Source: Aquibacillus kalidii (GTDB lineage Bacteria > Bacillota > Bacilli > Bacillales > Amphibacillaceae). From it: a stretch of DNA of 64,000 nt. Positions 21,280 to 29,478 of this stretch are shown here, one piece after another (positions within the stretch are counted from its first letter, which is position 1; each line of letters starts with the position of its first letter). The notes beneath the pieces are model-generated. The model searched no databases. It had not been told where the DNA came from and worked only from the letters and a program-made list of their open reading frames with translations. Both the position numbers and the translations under genes were made by a program. The stretch spans positions 124,001 to 188,000 of the forward strand of contig NZ_JACLZI010000036.1 of assembly GCF_014280935.1 (NCBI RefSeq), in the 5' to 3' direction.

Positions 21280-22218
21280 ATGGCTAATACTAATTTTAAA
21301 ACTAAAAAAACACTTCCAAATAAAACAGAACGTCATAAATTATTCGGTTCTGTAGATCCTGGACCAAGAACCAAGCCCACTGAAAAGCACGAAATGGCTG
21401 ATTTACAAAATACCAGAAAAGACTTCATGTTTGATATAGATGCAGTAGGTATAGCAAATGTAAAGCACCCAATTAGAATACAAAGTGATATCTCACCACA
21501 TTTTCAAACTACTATCGGTACTTTTGAGTTCACCTCTACGATTACTTTAGATAGTAAAGGTACTAACATGAGTAGATTTACGGAACAATTACACCAATAT
21601 CATTTAGATGAGAATTTTTACGTTTCCATTACTAGCCTCAAACAGTTTACGAAAGAACTTGCAACAAGATTAAAGCAAAAAGATGCCATGGTAAAAGTAA
21701 CATATCCCTGGTTTTTCGAACGGAAGGGACCTTCATCTGAGTTAGTAGGAATGAACCATGCTGATGCTTTCATGGAGGTTCATTATGATAGTGACGAAGG
21801 CTATGATGTACAGGTTGGCCTGTCAGGTACGATAACAACACTATGTCCTTGCTCAAAGGAAATTAGTGAATATAGTGCACATAACCAACGTGGGATAGTT
21901 AGTATGTCTGTAGTACTTTCAGAAGACTTCAGTGAAGAAGATGTAGATTGGAAACATGCTTTATTAGAAGCTGCTGAAAGTAATGCTAGTGCTCGTATTC
22001 ACCCTGTTCTTAAACGACCAGATGAAAAAATGGTAACAGAACAGGCATTTGAAAACCCACGATTCGTTGAGGATATTGTGAGATTAGTTGCTGCTGATTT
22101 GTATGAGCTTTCCTATGTAGATAAGTTCACTATTTCTTGCCGTAACGAGGAATCCATTCATTTGCATGATGCCATTGCAACGATCTCTTATGATAAAAGA
22201 GAAGAAGTAGGAAGATAA
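21280..22218 (+). CDS. folE2: GTP cyclohydrolase FolE2 (type IB)
   Basis: 312 aa. It opens GTP to dihydroneopterin triphosphate for folate synthesis; the type IB enzyme can use manganese or other metals instead of zinc. Diagnostic segments: RKDFMFDIDAVGIANVKHPI near the N-terminus, the metal-binding cysteine in TTLCPCSKEISEYSAHNQRG, and conserved SARIHPVLKRPDEK. The start is ATG 21280 with AAAGGAG 7 bases upstream; the open frame extends to TTG 21253 but lacks a ribosome site there. yidD follows after 6 bases. Confidence 0.95.
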   Translation: MANTNFKTKKTLPNKTERHKLFGSVDPGPRTKPTEKHEMADLQNTRKDFMFDIDAVGIANVKHPIRIQSDISPHFQTTIGTFEFTSTITLDSKGTNMSRFTEQLHQYHLDENFYVSITSLKQFTKELATRLKQKDAMVKVTYPWFFERKGPSSELVGMNHADAFMEVHYDSDEGYDVQVGLSGTITTLCPCSKEISEYSAHNQRGIVSMSVVLSEDFSEEDVDWKHALLEAAESNASARIHPVLKRPDEKMVTEQAFENPRFVEDIVRLVAADLYELSYVDKFTISCRNEESIHLHDAIATISYDKREEVGR

Positions 22219-22224
22219 AAATAG

Positions 22225-22458
22225 ATGAGAAGAGTCTTTATCTTAATTATTAAATTTTATCAAAAAGTAATTAGTCCGATAAAACCTCCAACATGTAGAT
22301 TTTATCCAACATGTTCCCATTACGGCCTAGAAGCATTCCAACGCTTCGGGGCCATTAAGGGACTTTACTTAACAGTTAAAAGAATTTTAAAATGCCACCC
22401 ATTTCATCCAGGTGGATTTGATCCAGTTCCAGAGAAAAGTCATAAGCATTCAAAGTAA
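22225..22458 (+). CDS. yidD: membrane protein insertion efficiency factor YidD
   Basis: 77 aa, small basic protein thought to help YidC/Oxa-type insertion at the inner face of the membrane. The family core [19 protein letters not shown] is present, with [14 protein letters not shown] near the C-terminus. An amphipathic N-terminal helix precedes it. It lies 6 bases after folE2 and is likely cotranscribed. This pairing has no obvious functional logic. Confidence 0.93.
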   Translation: MRRVFILIIKFYQKVISPIKPPTCRFYPTCSHYGLEAFQRFGAIKGLYLTVKRILKCHPFHPGGFDPVPEKSHKHSK

Positions 22459-22485
22459 ATTCCTCACATCTTGTGGGGAATTTTT
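22457..22485 (+). terminator. intrinsic terminator after yidD
   Basis: A 12-bp stem (22457-22468 with 22472-22483) with a 3-base loop and a T run. It overlaps the yidD stop. Confidence 0.8.
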
Positions 22486-22546
22486 CTATGGATATAACTC
22501 TTCAATTTCAGAACAATAATGATATACCTAAAAAGGAGGTAATTAG

Positions 22547-23434
22547 ATGTTCTTTCATACGAAAGAGTTGCAATATAACGCTAAACCAAGTAATCCAGAT
22601 CCTGTCTATGCGAAAAAACTTCAAGAGATTTTAGGTGGTCAGTTTGGAGAAATGTCAGTAATGATGCAGTACCTTTTCCAAGGTTGGAATTGTCGAGCTG
22701 CAGATGACAAGTATAAAGATATGATTTTGGATATTGGGACAGAAGAAATAGCACACGTAGAAATGATAGCAACGATGATTGCTCAGTTATTAGATGGAGC
22801 TCCTGCTCGTGTTCAAGATGAAGCAGCTAAGGATCCAACTGTTGAGGCCGTTCTTGGTGGGATGAACCCTCAGCATGCTATTGTAGCAGGTCTAGGGGCA
22901 AAGCCAGAAGATAGTGTTGGCTATCCATGGACTGCTCGTTATACAATTTCTAGTGGTAACCTTCTAGCAGACTTTAGAGCGAATCTTAATGCAGAATCAC
23001 AAGGTCGACTTCAAGTTGTTCGTTTATACGAAATGACTACAGACCCTGGTGTTCGTGACATGTTATCATTCTTAATTGCACGGGATACGATGCACCAAAA
23101 CCAATGGATGGCAGCAATTGAAGAACTTGAACAAAACCAAAAAGCTATTGTACCAAGTACTTTTCCACAAGCGCTTGAGAAACAAGAAGTATCGTATTCC
23201 TTCATGAACTTCTCTGACGGTGAGGAAAGCTCTAAGGGTAGATGGGCTAGTGGTCCGAGCATGGACGGACAAGCGAATTTTGAATATGTCGCAAAACCTG
23301 AAGCAATGGGACAAGTCCCTAAATTAAACCCTTCTCCCGCGTACATGCACGGTACCACACTTCCCGGACAAATTGTACCTGGAATGAACCAAGCTAATTA
23401 TGAAGACAACCATAAAGGTAACGAACTTCACTAA
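22547..23434 (+). CDS. manganese catalase family protein
   Basis: 295 aa, di-manganese catalase of the ferritin-like superfamily. Metal-ligand helices are visible: GGQFGEMSVMMQYLFQGW (Glu), IGTEEIAHVEMIATMI (Glu and His), NAESQGRLQVVRLYEMT (Glu) and ARDTMHQNQWMAAIEEL (His). A C-terminal extension with the PSPAYMHGTTLPGQ segment is typical of the full-length enzyme. In this group such proteins serve as general peroxide defence or as spore-associated catalases; which applies is unknown. AAAAAGGAGG precedes ATG 22547. Confidence 0.92.
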   Translation: MFFHTKELQYNAKPSNPDPVYAKKLQEILGGQFGEMSVMMQYLFQGWNCRAADDKYKDMILDIGTEEIAHVEMIATMIAQLLDGAPARVQDEAAKDPTVEAVLGGMNPQHAIVAGLGAKPEDSVGYPWTARYTISSGNLLADFRANLNAESQGRLQVVRLYEMTTDPGVRDMLSFLIARDTMHQNQWMAAIEELEQNQKAIVPSTFPQALEKQEVSYSFMNFSDGEESSKGRWASGPSMDGQANFEYVAKPEAMGQVPKLNPSPAYMHGTTLPGQIVPGMNQANYEDNHKGNELH

Positions 23435-23438
23435 AACT

Positions 23439-23468
23439 AAGAAGCAGTACCAATTGGTACTGCTTCTT
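23439..23468. terminator. hairpin between the catalase and rsgA 3' ends
   Basis: A perfect 13-bp stem (23439-23451 with 23456-23468) with an AATT loop separates two convergent genes. It ends directly beside the rsgA stop at 23470. Confidence 0.7.
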
Positions 23469-23469
23469 A

Positions 23470-24534
23470 CTATCTCCGATGTACTCTCGTTCGATCACCA
23501 GCGAGTTTTTTCCATTTTTCTCGTTCTTTTAATTGTGCCAACTTATCTGTTTTCCGCTCCAAATATTCCAATTCTTTTTGTAGTTTGTGGTAACTAGTTA
23601 ACCTTTCTTGATCAAGTTCATCGTTTTTTATAGCCTGTTTGACAGCACATCCTGGTTCATGCTCGTGATTGCAATCCCGAAACTTACATAATTCTGCAAA
23701 GCGAGTTATATCTTCAAAGCTAACATCAACACTGTCTTCTGCACTCCATAATTGTAATTCACGCATTCCTGGCGTATCTATTAGAACTCCTCCTGTAGGA
23801 AGAACTACCAATTCACGATGTGTAGTGGTGTGCCGGCCTTTATCATCTGCTTCTCTAATATTTTGAACTTTTAATAGTTCTTTCCCTAATAATTTGTTAG
23901 TTAATGTAGACTTGCCAACCCCTGAAGAACCAAGAAGTGCTATAGTTTCTCCTTCCTTTAAGTAAGGCAATATGTCAGTTATTCCACTACCATTCATAGC
24001 ACTTACAACATGGATAGGAACGCCAATAGCAATATGTTCGACATCCAAAACTTTTGATTCCACATCGTAACACAAATCAGATTTAGTTAAGATAATAACA
24101 GGGTTGGCACCACTTTCCCAAGCCATAACAAGGTATCGCTCTATTCTTCGTATATTAAGATCACTATTTAATGCGCTAACTAAGAAGATTGTGTCAATGT
24201 TAGCCGCTACAATTTGTTCCTGAGTAGTTGCTCCAGCAACCTTCCTAGAAAATTTACTTCTTCTCGGTAAAACGTTGTGGATAATTGCTCGATTTTCATG
24301 TTGCTGTTTCTTTATAACCACCCAATCCCCCACTGCGGGATAATCATTTCTTTCAGATGAGTTGTGCTGCATTTTACCGGATATCTCTGCGAATAACTGC
24401 CCATCTTCATTTAATATTTCATATAAACCTTTATGTTCTTTCGAAACACGAGCCACTGTAAAATCTTCATCATCTATATATCCGTTTGCAAGTGCTAAAA
24501 AATAGTCATTCCAACCTAGCTTTTTTAAATTCAA
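23470..24534 (-). CDS. rsgA: ribosome small-subunit-dependent GTPase RsgA (second-type paralogue)
   Basis: 354 aa, circularly permuted GTPase: the G4 motif TKSD precedes the P-loop LLGSSGVGKSTLTN and the DTPGMREL motif. An N-terminal OB domain and a C-terminal zinc knuckle (CKFRDCNHEHEPGC) complete the RsgA plan. The family helps late 30S maturation. It is about 60 residues longer than B. subtilis YloQ/CpgA and is likely an extra copy; a core YloQ would be expected beside the PrkC/PrpC genes elsewhere. The start is taken as TTG 24534, since GGGAGG lies 7 bases upstream; ATG 24549 would place the ribosome site inside the gene. Confidence 0.88.
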   Translation of the reverse strand: MNLKKLGWNDYFLALANGYIDDEDFTVARVSKEHKGLYEILNEDGQLFAEISGKMQHNSSERNDYPAVGDWVVIKKQQHENRAIIHNVLPRRSKFSRKVAGATTQEQIVAANIDTIFLVSALNSDLNIRRIERYLVMAWESGANPVIILTKSDLCYDVESKVLDVEHIAIGVPIHVVSAMNGSGITDILPYLKEGETIALLGSSGVGKSTLTNKLLGKELLKVQNIREADDKGRHTTTHRELVVLPTGGVLIDTPGMRELQLWSAEDSVDVSFEDITRFAELCKFRDCNHEHEPGCAVKQAIKNDELDQERLTSYHKLQKELEYLERKTDKLAQLKEREKWKKLAGDRTRVHRR

Positions 24535-24556
24535 TTTAAATCCTCCCATGTGGTAT

Positions 24557-24594
24557 AAAAAAAGAGACCATACCTATGTATGATCTCTTTTTTT
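24557..24594. terminator. hairpin terminator upstream of rsgA
   Basis: A 17-base stem with one mismatch (24557-24573 with 24578-24594), with A7 and T7 on the two sides. On the minus strand it follows the short frame ending at 24574 and insulates rsgA from the yneP-yneQ unit. Confidence 0.8.
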
Positions 24595-24728
24595 AATAGT
24601 AGAAACCATAGACATAGCACTGCCCATGGTAATTAAATCCACAATAAAAGAAATTAAAAAATAATCCCGTTGGGCAGTGTAAGAACTTCAACATTTAATT
24701 GGTCTGATTGAAATTTAATTAAATTCAT
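24574..24728 (-). pseudogene. small membrane-protein gene split by a frameshift at a T6 run
   Basis: ATG 24728, preceded by AAAAGGGGGT, opens a 24-codon frame starting MNLIKFQSDQLNVEVLTLP and ending in TAA at 24656-24654, exactly at a run of six T (24661-24656, minus strand). One extra T would join it to a downstream frame that continues LISFIVDLITMGSAMSMVST and ends KKRDHT at 24574. The product would be a 51-aa protein with one hydrophobic helix and a basic tail. It could be a real pseudogene, a sequencing error in the homopolymer, or a slippage-controlled gene. No family is recognised. Confidence 0.4.
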
Positions 24729-24805
24729 AACACATACCCCCTTTTCTTTAATAATTTAATTATAAAGGAAAAATTGGAAAAGTAAAGATTATTTACCGTT
24801 TTCTA

Positions 24806-25105
24806 CTATAAGTTAAAACGTTTAACCTGTTCAAACTGCTTTTCTTTTATTAAAATGTCTTTTTGTCTATCTCCAAACAAATCAAAATGAGGATAACTCT
24901 GATCATAATGAATCCAATTTGGCTGTAAGTTGTAACGTGCTCCCCACTCAATTAGCTTATCAATATGACAACATCCTACTTTGGTAACTGTTGTACATCC
25001 AGGGAAGCGATCGTCTAGCCAAAAGTGAGTTAAAAATGCTATCTCTCCATTTAAAACACACTGCTTCCATTTTTTTAACTCCTCTTTCTTAACACCAAAA
25101 GCCAT
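24806..25105 (-). CDS. yneQ: YneQ family protein, unknown function
   Basis: 99 aa, same length and position as B. subtilis YneQ, after the thioesterase yneP. It is a soluble protein with a central GCTTVTKVGCCHIDKLIEWG segment containing three cysteines, and several aromatic residues after it. No catalytic motif can be named. The start lies 1 base after the yneP stop, with TAGGAGAT inside the end of yneP, so translation is probably coupled. Confidence 0.8.
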   Translation of the reverse strand: MAFGVKKEELKKWKQCVLNGEIAFLTHFWLDDRFPGCTTVTKVGCCHIDKLIEWGARYNLQPNWIHYDQSYPHFDLFGDRQKDILIKEKQFEQVKRFNL

Positions 25106-25106
25106 A

Positions 25107-25529
25107 TCACTTATCTCCTACAGCATTTGTATATGCTTCGTGCCAATCCGGAAATTTTTTTCTAAGAGAGACTGGTCTAAAATTGTCTTTTTTCACGATA
25201 ACATGTTTAGTTGAACCAGCAACTGCAACATTACCTTCTTCATCCATAATTTGATAGCCATAAGTAGTTCTTAGACCATCATACTCTTCAATCCAGGTTT
25301 CTACATATGCATCTTGTCCATAACGTATCGGTTGTTTGAAATACATATGTGCGTCAACTACCGGTGATACAACGCCGTCCTTTTCCATATCATGATAATT
25401 AAATCCTAGTGATTCAATAAAGGCAGTTCTTCCTATTTCAAACCAAACTAAATAATTTGCATGATAGACTACACCCATTTGATCCGTTTCTTGATACCTT
25501 ACTTTTATAGAAGTTTTCACTTTTTTCAC
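25107..25529 (-). CDS. yneP: acyl-CoA thioesterase, hotdog fold (YneP)
   Basis: 140 aa, 4-hydroxybenzoyl-CoA thioesterase/YbgC-type hotdog protein. The signature RYQETDQMGVVYHANYLVWFEIGRT contains the catalytic Asp. It likely hydrolyses short or aryl acyl-CoA esters in the cytoplasm; its substrate is unknown. The start is put at GTG 25529, which overlaps the TGA of the AAA gene upstream (GTGA) and has AAGGGGG about 8 bases before it. The longer frame from TTG 25556 has no ribosome site. Confidence 0.88.
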   Translation of the reverse strand: MKKVKTSIKVRYQETDQMGVVYHANYLVWFEIGRTAFIESLGFNYHDMEKDGVVSPVVDAHMYFKQPIRYGQDAYVETWIEEYDGLRTTYGYQIMDEEGNVAVAGSTKHVIVKKDNFRPVSLRKKFPDWHEAYTNAVGDK

Positions 25530-27808
25530 GACTTTTTCCCCCTTACTGTTGACCAAGCGTGTTCAAAATCTTTTCTGCCCAATTTTTGTAATGATTGAAT
25601 AGATTCGAGATCTTCCTCTTGAACCATTCTTAACGCTTGGTACTGTATCGCTTCATCAATTAGGTTGATCACAGATCTTGCATTTCCACCAACACTATGT
25701 TCACTGAATTTCTCTTGTAAAAAGTTTAGTGCTTCTTCGTCCATTTCATATTGATAATTATTCACGTGGAACTTAGTTATACTAATTAATTCCTCTTGAT
25801 TATAATCTTCAAAATGAAAATATTTTTTAAATCTCGACTCTAAACCAGGGTTACTTGAAATAAATTGTTCCATTTCATTTTGGTAACCAGCCAGTATAAC
25901 TACTAAATTTTCGTTATGTTTTGTCATCTCATCAACAAGCGTATCGATCGCTTCTTTACCAAAATCTTTTTCCCCACGATAAAGGGAATAGGCTTCATCA
26001 ATAAATAGAACTCCACCAAGCGCTTCTCTAACCTTTTGCTTTGTTTTCATTGCAGTTTGTCCAACAAAACCAGCTACAAGATCACTTCTCGAGGCAAGCA
26101 CAAAGTGTCCTCTTTTTAACAAGCCACATTCTTTTAATATTTGTGAGTAGATTTTGGCAATAGTAGTCTTACCTGTTCCTGGATTCCCGGAAAAAATGGC
26201 ATGTAATTGAACTGGAACACCCGGAAGCCCTTTTTGTTTTCTTTTTTGTTGGATGCGCACGAACGATGATAACTTTTTAACTTCCTGTTTAACTTGGTTT
26301 AACCCAACTAGTTGGTCTAATTGCTTCATTGGTTGTTCATCAGTTGATGTATTGTCCATAATATCCAAATCACTACTGTCAATACGCATATGTTCTATCC
26401 AATCTTCCTTCATTGAAATATGCTTAGATGCACCTTTTTTAAAAATTGCTTTTAGTACCAAATCTCTAACAGTTCGTGCATTACCAAAAGTTTCGTCTAC
26501 ACGTGATTTATCGATTATCCCCTTAAATCGATTTAAAGCTTCTTCTGTAAAAAAATAATCATTTTGTAATGCAGTATCTTCTGCAATTTTCAGTAACTCA
26601 TCCATCTCAAAGTTAGGTAAATCAATGGAATTCTGCTCTGGGAATCGACTTCTTAAACCTGGGTTTGACCAGAGAAACTGTCTCATCTCTTCTGGGTAAC
26701 CTGCTAAAATAACAGCAAAACGGTTAGAATACTCCTTACTCGTCATGCTAGATACTAATGTATCTATCACTGCCTGACCATAATCGTTACCGCTCTGACC
26801 TTCTCTTTTTAAACTATAAGCTTCATCAATAAACAAAATTCCACCTTGTGATTCCTTGACGTAATTTATTGTGTTTTCTTCACTTTGGCCTACGTAAGAC
26901 CCTACAAGATGGGAACGGTTTACCTCTGTTACATTGCTTGTTTCAAGTAAGCCCAATTCAAAATAGATTTCGGCTAGCAACCGCGCTATTGTTGTTTTTC
27001 CTGTTCCAGGATTACCTGTTATAATCATATGCAAGCCAGGTTCATCAACCATCTGAAAGCCTAACTTCTTTCTTTGCTTCTGATACTTTAGGTAATGGTA
27101 GTAATTTTGAATATACGTTTTAACTTCTTTTAAACCTACCATAACGTTAAGCTTCTCAAGTGGGTCTTCTTGACGGTTATTAGTAAAGATAGTTGGAAAC
27201 TGCTGATGAAATTTTTCCTTGAGTGTGTTAATTCGTCTAACACTGTCATTTATTTGCTTTACCGGTGTTCCGGACCTTTTATTCTCCAATCCCTCAATAG
27301 ATTCCAATACTAGATCTTGTAAATGATAAAATTCTTCTAGAATTTGATTATATAGCGCACTTAATTGGTTATTAGTATTTTCTTTTACATAGTGATTTGT
27401 TTCTAGAAATGTTTCCACTATTTCTAATAATTCATTTAATTTTTTTAGTTTAGCCGGTTCAAAGTCAGTTTCACGAATGGACCAAGCTCCCAAACTAGAT
27501 TGCTCTAATGTTGAATAAAAATTGAAGAATTGCTTCAAATTCATAATTTCCTGCGACATAGTGTTACCGTCACTATTATTTGCTTGTTTTAATAGTATTT
27601 TAGTAATATCATCATCATTATAATTACGACGTAGCCTATAAAATGCTAACATACTATATAATACGGAAACTACCTCTTCAGATATATGTAATGACTCATT
27701 TTTATAATTGTCAATCGACCTTAACACCTCAACCTCAGACAAAGGCGGCAAAGATTCAATGGATGTCCAATTCTTAATTTGTTGTTCTAACTCTTTCTCA
27801 TGCAACAC
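25526..27808 (-). CDS. tandem AAA+ ATPase of the CbbX/SpoVK type
   Basis: 760 aa. An N-terminal helical region (1-210) carries no recognised motif. Two AAA+ domains follow. The first has Walker A GNPGTGKTT near residue 265 and Walker B GILFIDEAYSL; the second has GNPGTGKTT near 539 and GVLFIDEAYSL. Both have sensor motifs (VILAGYPEEM, VILAGYQNEM) and arginine-finger regions. CbbX-type ATPases remodel partner proteins; SpoVK, the relative with one such domain, acts in spore maturation and is separately encoded at 52468. The gene starts at GTG 27808 with GGGGAAG upstream, sits between tlp and yneP, and overlaps yneP by 4 bases. Confidence 0.85.
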   Translation of the reverse strand: MLHEKELEQQIKNWTSIESLPPLSEVEVLRSIDNYKNESLHISEEVVSVLYSMLAFYRLRRNYNDDDITKILLKQANNSDGNTMSQEIMNLKQFFNFYSTLEQSSLGAWSIRETDFEPAKLKKLNELLEIVETFLETNHYVKENTNNQLSALYNQILEEFYHLQDLVLESIEGLENKRSGTPVKQINDSVRRINTLKEKFHQQFPTIFTNNRQEDPLEKLNVMVGLKEVKTYIQNYYHYLKYQKQRKKLGFQMVDEPGLHMIITGNPGTGKTTIARLLAEIYFELGLLETSNVTEVNRSHLVGSYVGQSEENTINYVKESQGGILFIDEAYSLKREGQSGNDYGQAVIDTLVSSMTSKEYSNRFAVILAGYPEEMRQFLWSNPGLRSRFPEQNSIDLPNFEMDELLKIAEDTALQNDYFFTEEALNRFKGIIDKSRVDETFGNARTVRDLVLKAIFKKGASKHISMKEDWIEHMRIDSSDLDIMDNTSTDEQPMKQLDQLVGLNQVKQEVKKLSSFVRIQQKRKQKGLPGVPVQLHAIFSGNPGTGKTTIAKIYSQILKECGLLKRGHFVLASRSDLVAGFVGQTAMKTKQKVREALGGVLFIDEAYSLYRGEKDFGKEAIDTLVDEMTKHNENLVVILAGYQNEMEQFISSNPGLESRFKKYFHFEDYNQEELISITKFHVNNYQYEMDEEALNFLQEKFSEHSVGGNARSVINLIDEAIQYQALRMVQEEDLESIQSLQKLGRKDFEHAWSTVRGKKS

Positions 27809-27879
27809 AATCTTCCCCTTTCACCCCTTTAGTTTATCATATTCCCTATGATTCCGTTATAAATAGGCTTATGTACATA

Positions 27880-27912
27880 AAACCCCTCTCAGCTTAGAAC
27901 TAAGAGGGGTTT
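27880..27912. terminator. hairpin terminator between the AAA gene and tlp
   Basis: Outer stem AAACCCCTCT (27880-27889) pairs with 27903-27912. It follows the tlp stop on the minus strand and carries a short A/T flank. Confidence 0.75.
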
Positions 27913-27916
27913 GTTA

Positions 27917-28144
27917 CTAACGTTGATCGTGATATTCGTCTTTTATTTCCTCACGCATAGCCTGAATGGATTCTTCACGGCGAGCGTTTTTGTTCTTAAT
28001 CTGCTCTTTTTCTTCCCCTGAGGCATATCGCATTGTATCATGTGCAGCCTCGATATTTTCAATCGTATCTTGCACCATGTTTTGTAACTTCTCTACGTTA
28101 TCTGAACGATCATCTGGATTTGGCTTTGAATGATGTTTACTCAT
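27917..28144 (-). CDS. tlp: small acid-soluble spore protein Tlp
   Basis: 75 aa, thioredoxin-like protein Tlp of spores, made in the forespore under sigma-G in B. subtilis. It matches the family: NPDDRSDNVEKLQNMVQDTIEN, followed by a charged helical C-terminus. It contains no thioredoxin active site despite its name. It follows sspN by 15 bases, matching the sspN-tlp operon of B. subtilis. Confidence 0.93.
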   Translation of the reverse strand: MSKHHSKPNPDDRSDNVEKLQNMVQDTIENIEAAHDTMRYASGEEKEQIKNKNARREESIQAMREEIKDEYHDQR

Positions 28145-28159
28145 AAAGTTACCCCCCTA

Positions 28160-28300
28160 CTATCCTTTTTGTTGTATTAGATCTGGTTGTTCGTTTGTTT
28201 TTGAAGACATCTGTTTACCTTTGTTCCCATCAGCCGCATGCGATTGAAGACCAAGGTGTTCCGGACGAAAATGTTTTGTATCCTTTTTTGGATTTCCCAT
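28160..28300 (-). CDS. sspN: small acid-soluble spore protein SspN
   Basis: 46 aa. It begins [19 protein letters not shown] and contains NKGKQM, both typical of SspN, a minor forespore-specific protein. The start is ATG 28300, with AAAGGGGATT upstream; the open frame extends further 5' but without a ribosome site. It is the first gene of the sspN-tlp pair. Confidence 0.88.
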   Translation of the reverse strand: MGNPKKDTKHFRPEHLGLQSHAADGNKGKQMSSKTNEQPDLIQQKG

Positions 28301-28424
28301 TTTACAATCCCCTTTCTTTTTGATGTCCATACTATTATCTGTTTTCAAGTACTGCAATATTCACCACTATATATGGAAAAAGTACATCTACCATATATAC
28401 CAAGGTGTTCACAGTCTTTCAAGC

Positions 28425-28625
28425 ACAAAAGCGCAGAGCGCCGGTTAGTGACGTACGAACTGGACTGAAACGTAGGAGATAAAGGCAAAACGTGAACGAA
28501 GTAATTTCGGAAATTCGACTAAGCGTCGAATTGTTATCATACGGAGGCGAGGGAAGTCTCGCTAGTCGCTGGCGCTCGGAGTTGGACGAGGCTGATTTTG
28601 CAAGTTATCCACATTCGGCAGATTA
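28425..28625. repeat. structured dispersed repeat, second type
   Basis: A block of about 200 bases that is clearly GC-richer than its flanks. Its ends carry complementary words (AGAGCGCCGGTTAGTGAC near 28434, TCGCTGGCGCTCGG near 28566), and an inner hairpin TTCGAC/GTCGAA is near 28513-28530. From memory, similar sequences occur between genes in related Bacillaceae. It contains no open frame with a ribosome site. It fills most of the gap between sspN and the fbpB-like gene. Confidence 0.5.
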
Positions 28626-28647
28626 TATAATATCCTAAAAAATAAAA

Positions 28648-28675
28648 AAAGAATCGGCCTTTTCTCGACCAATCC
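28648..28675 (-). terminator. terminator of the fbpB-like gene
   Basis: On the minus strand a G-U-containing stem (GGATTGGTC with GGCCGATTC) and a short AGAAAA-type loop are followed by a T-rich run. It starts 16 bases after the fbpB-like stop. Confidence 0.65.
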
Positions 28676-28690
28676 CTCTTTCGTGTTATT

Positions 28691-28831
28691 TTATGCATCA
28701 TTACTTAATGTACTATTTAAGCGCTGTTCAATTCTTTCATCGATTTTTTCAAGAATGGATTCACTTTCCAAAATTTCATTTCTATTCTCATTTAGCAATT
28801 GCTCAAAGGTTCTTTTCTTTTTTTTAGACAT
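28691..28831 (-). CDS. FbpB-family small basic protein
   Basis: 46 aa, too short for ordinary gene finders. It begins MSKKKKRTFEQLLNENRNEI, then a charged helix EKIDERIEQRL. This is the pattern of the FbpB family. In B. subtilis FbpB is a Fur-regulated protein that acts with the small RNA FsrA in the iron-sparing response. GGAGAGG lies just before ATG 28829-28831. No clear 7-1-7 Fur box was seen upstream, so iron control is unproven here. Confidence 0.75.
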   Translation of the reverse strand: MSKKKKRTFEQLLNENRNEILESESILEKIDERIEQRLNSTLSNDA

Positions 28832-28899
28832 GGAAATCCTCTCCTTAATATTCATTATTTAAAGGATTACCATTTTTCAGAAAAATTATAACTATTTAC

Positions 28900-29478
28900 C
28901 TACTTTAGTTTCTCCATCATCTCTATCATGTAGTCCACTGTCATTGGGCCAGTTAATTTGTCCCTTATTACCCCTTCACTATCAATGAAATAAGTAACTG
29001 GGATTGTGTAGATCATATACTCATTAGAGACAGCACCATCTTTGTCTAACAATACATTAAAAGTATAGTTCCCTTTTTCGATAAACGCGGGAACGTCACT
29101 TGGTTTATATTCATTACCTGTCGAATTAATGGCTAAAATTTCTACTTCATCACCATATTGTTCATGGAAGGTTTGCATGTCTGGCATTTCCTTTTTGCAT
29201 GGTGGACACCATGTTGTCCAGAAGTTCAAAAAAACCTTTTTCCCTTTATAATCTGATAGTGATACTCTCTCACCTTCTAGTGTCTCTAAGGTGAAATTTG
29301 GAGCTGTACTTCCAGATTCTAGAGCAGAATTATTGTTAGGAGAAACAATAGCTGTCCCCTCAATAGGATTATCAAATGTTAGCTTCTCTGAATTTATATC
29401 ATCAGCAAAGACAAGGTTAAACAGAACGATACCAATGAGACTTAAAATAAGTACCAACCCTATAATCTTTTTAGTCAA
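28900..29478 (-). CDS. yneN: thioredoxin-like TlpA/ResA-type protein (YneN)
   Basis: 192 aa, membrane-anchored by an N-terminal hydrophobic segment (residues 4-24), with an extracytoplasmic thioredoxin domain. The active site is FWTTWCPPCKKEMPDM; SLSDYKGKKVFLNFW precedes it and the cis-Pro segment YTIPVTYFID follows. It is a thiol-disulfide oxidoreductase, possibly reducing extracytoplasmic cysteines alongside CcdA (35825). The start is TTG 29478, with AAGGAAG about 7 bases upstream; GTG 29487 overlaps the ribosome site. It lies downstream of aconitase, as yneN does in B. subtilis. Confidence 0.88.
   Translation of the reverse strand: MTKKIIGLVLILSLIGIVLFNLVFADDINSEKLTFDNPIEGTAIVSPNNNSALESGSTAPNFTLETLEGERVSLSDYKGKKVFLNFWTTWCPPCKKEMPDMQTFHEQYGDEVEILAINSTGNEYKPSDVPAFIEKGNYTFNVLLDKDGAVSNEYMIYTIPVTYFIDSEGVIRDKLTGPMTVDYMIEMMEKLK

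Noticed and set aside
21120-21280. Zur box before folE2
   Set aside because: The Zur consensus dyad was looked for because the B. subtilis homologue is Zur-regulated; only a plain sigma-A promoter was visible.
28832-28899. Fur box before the FbpB-like gene
   Set aside because: AATAATGAATATTA is only a partial match to the 7-1-7 Fur site; too weak to list.
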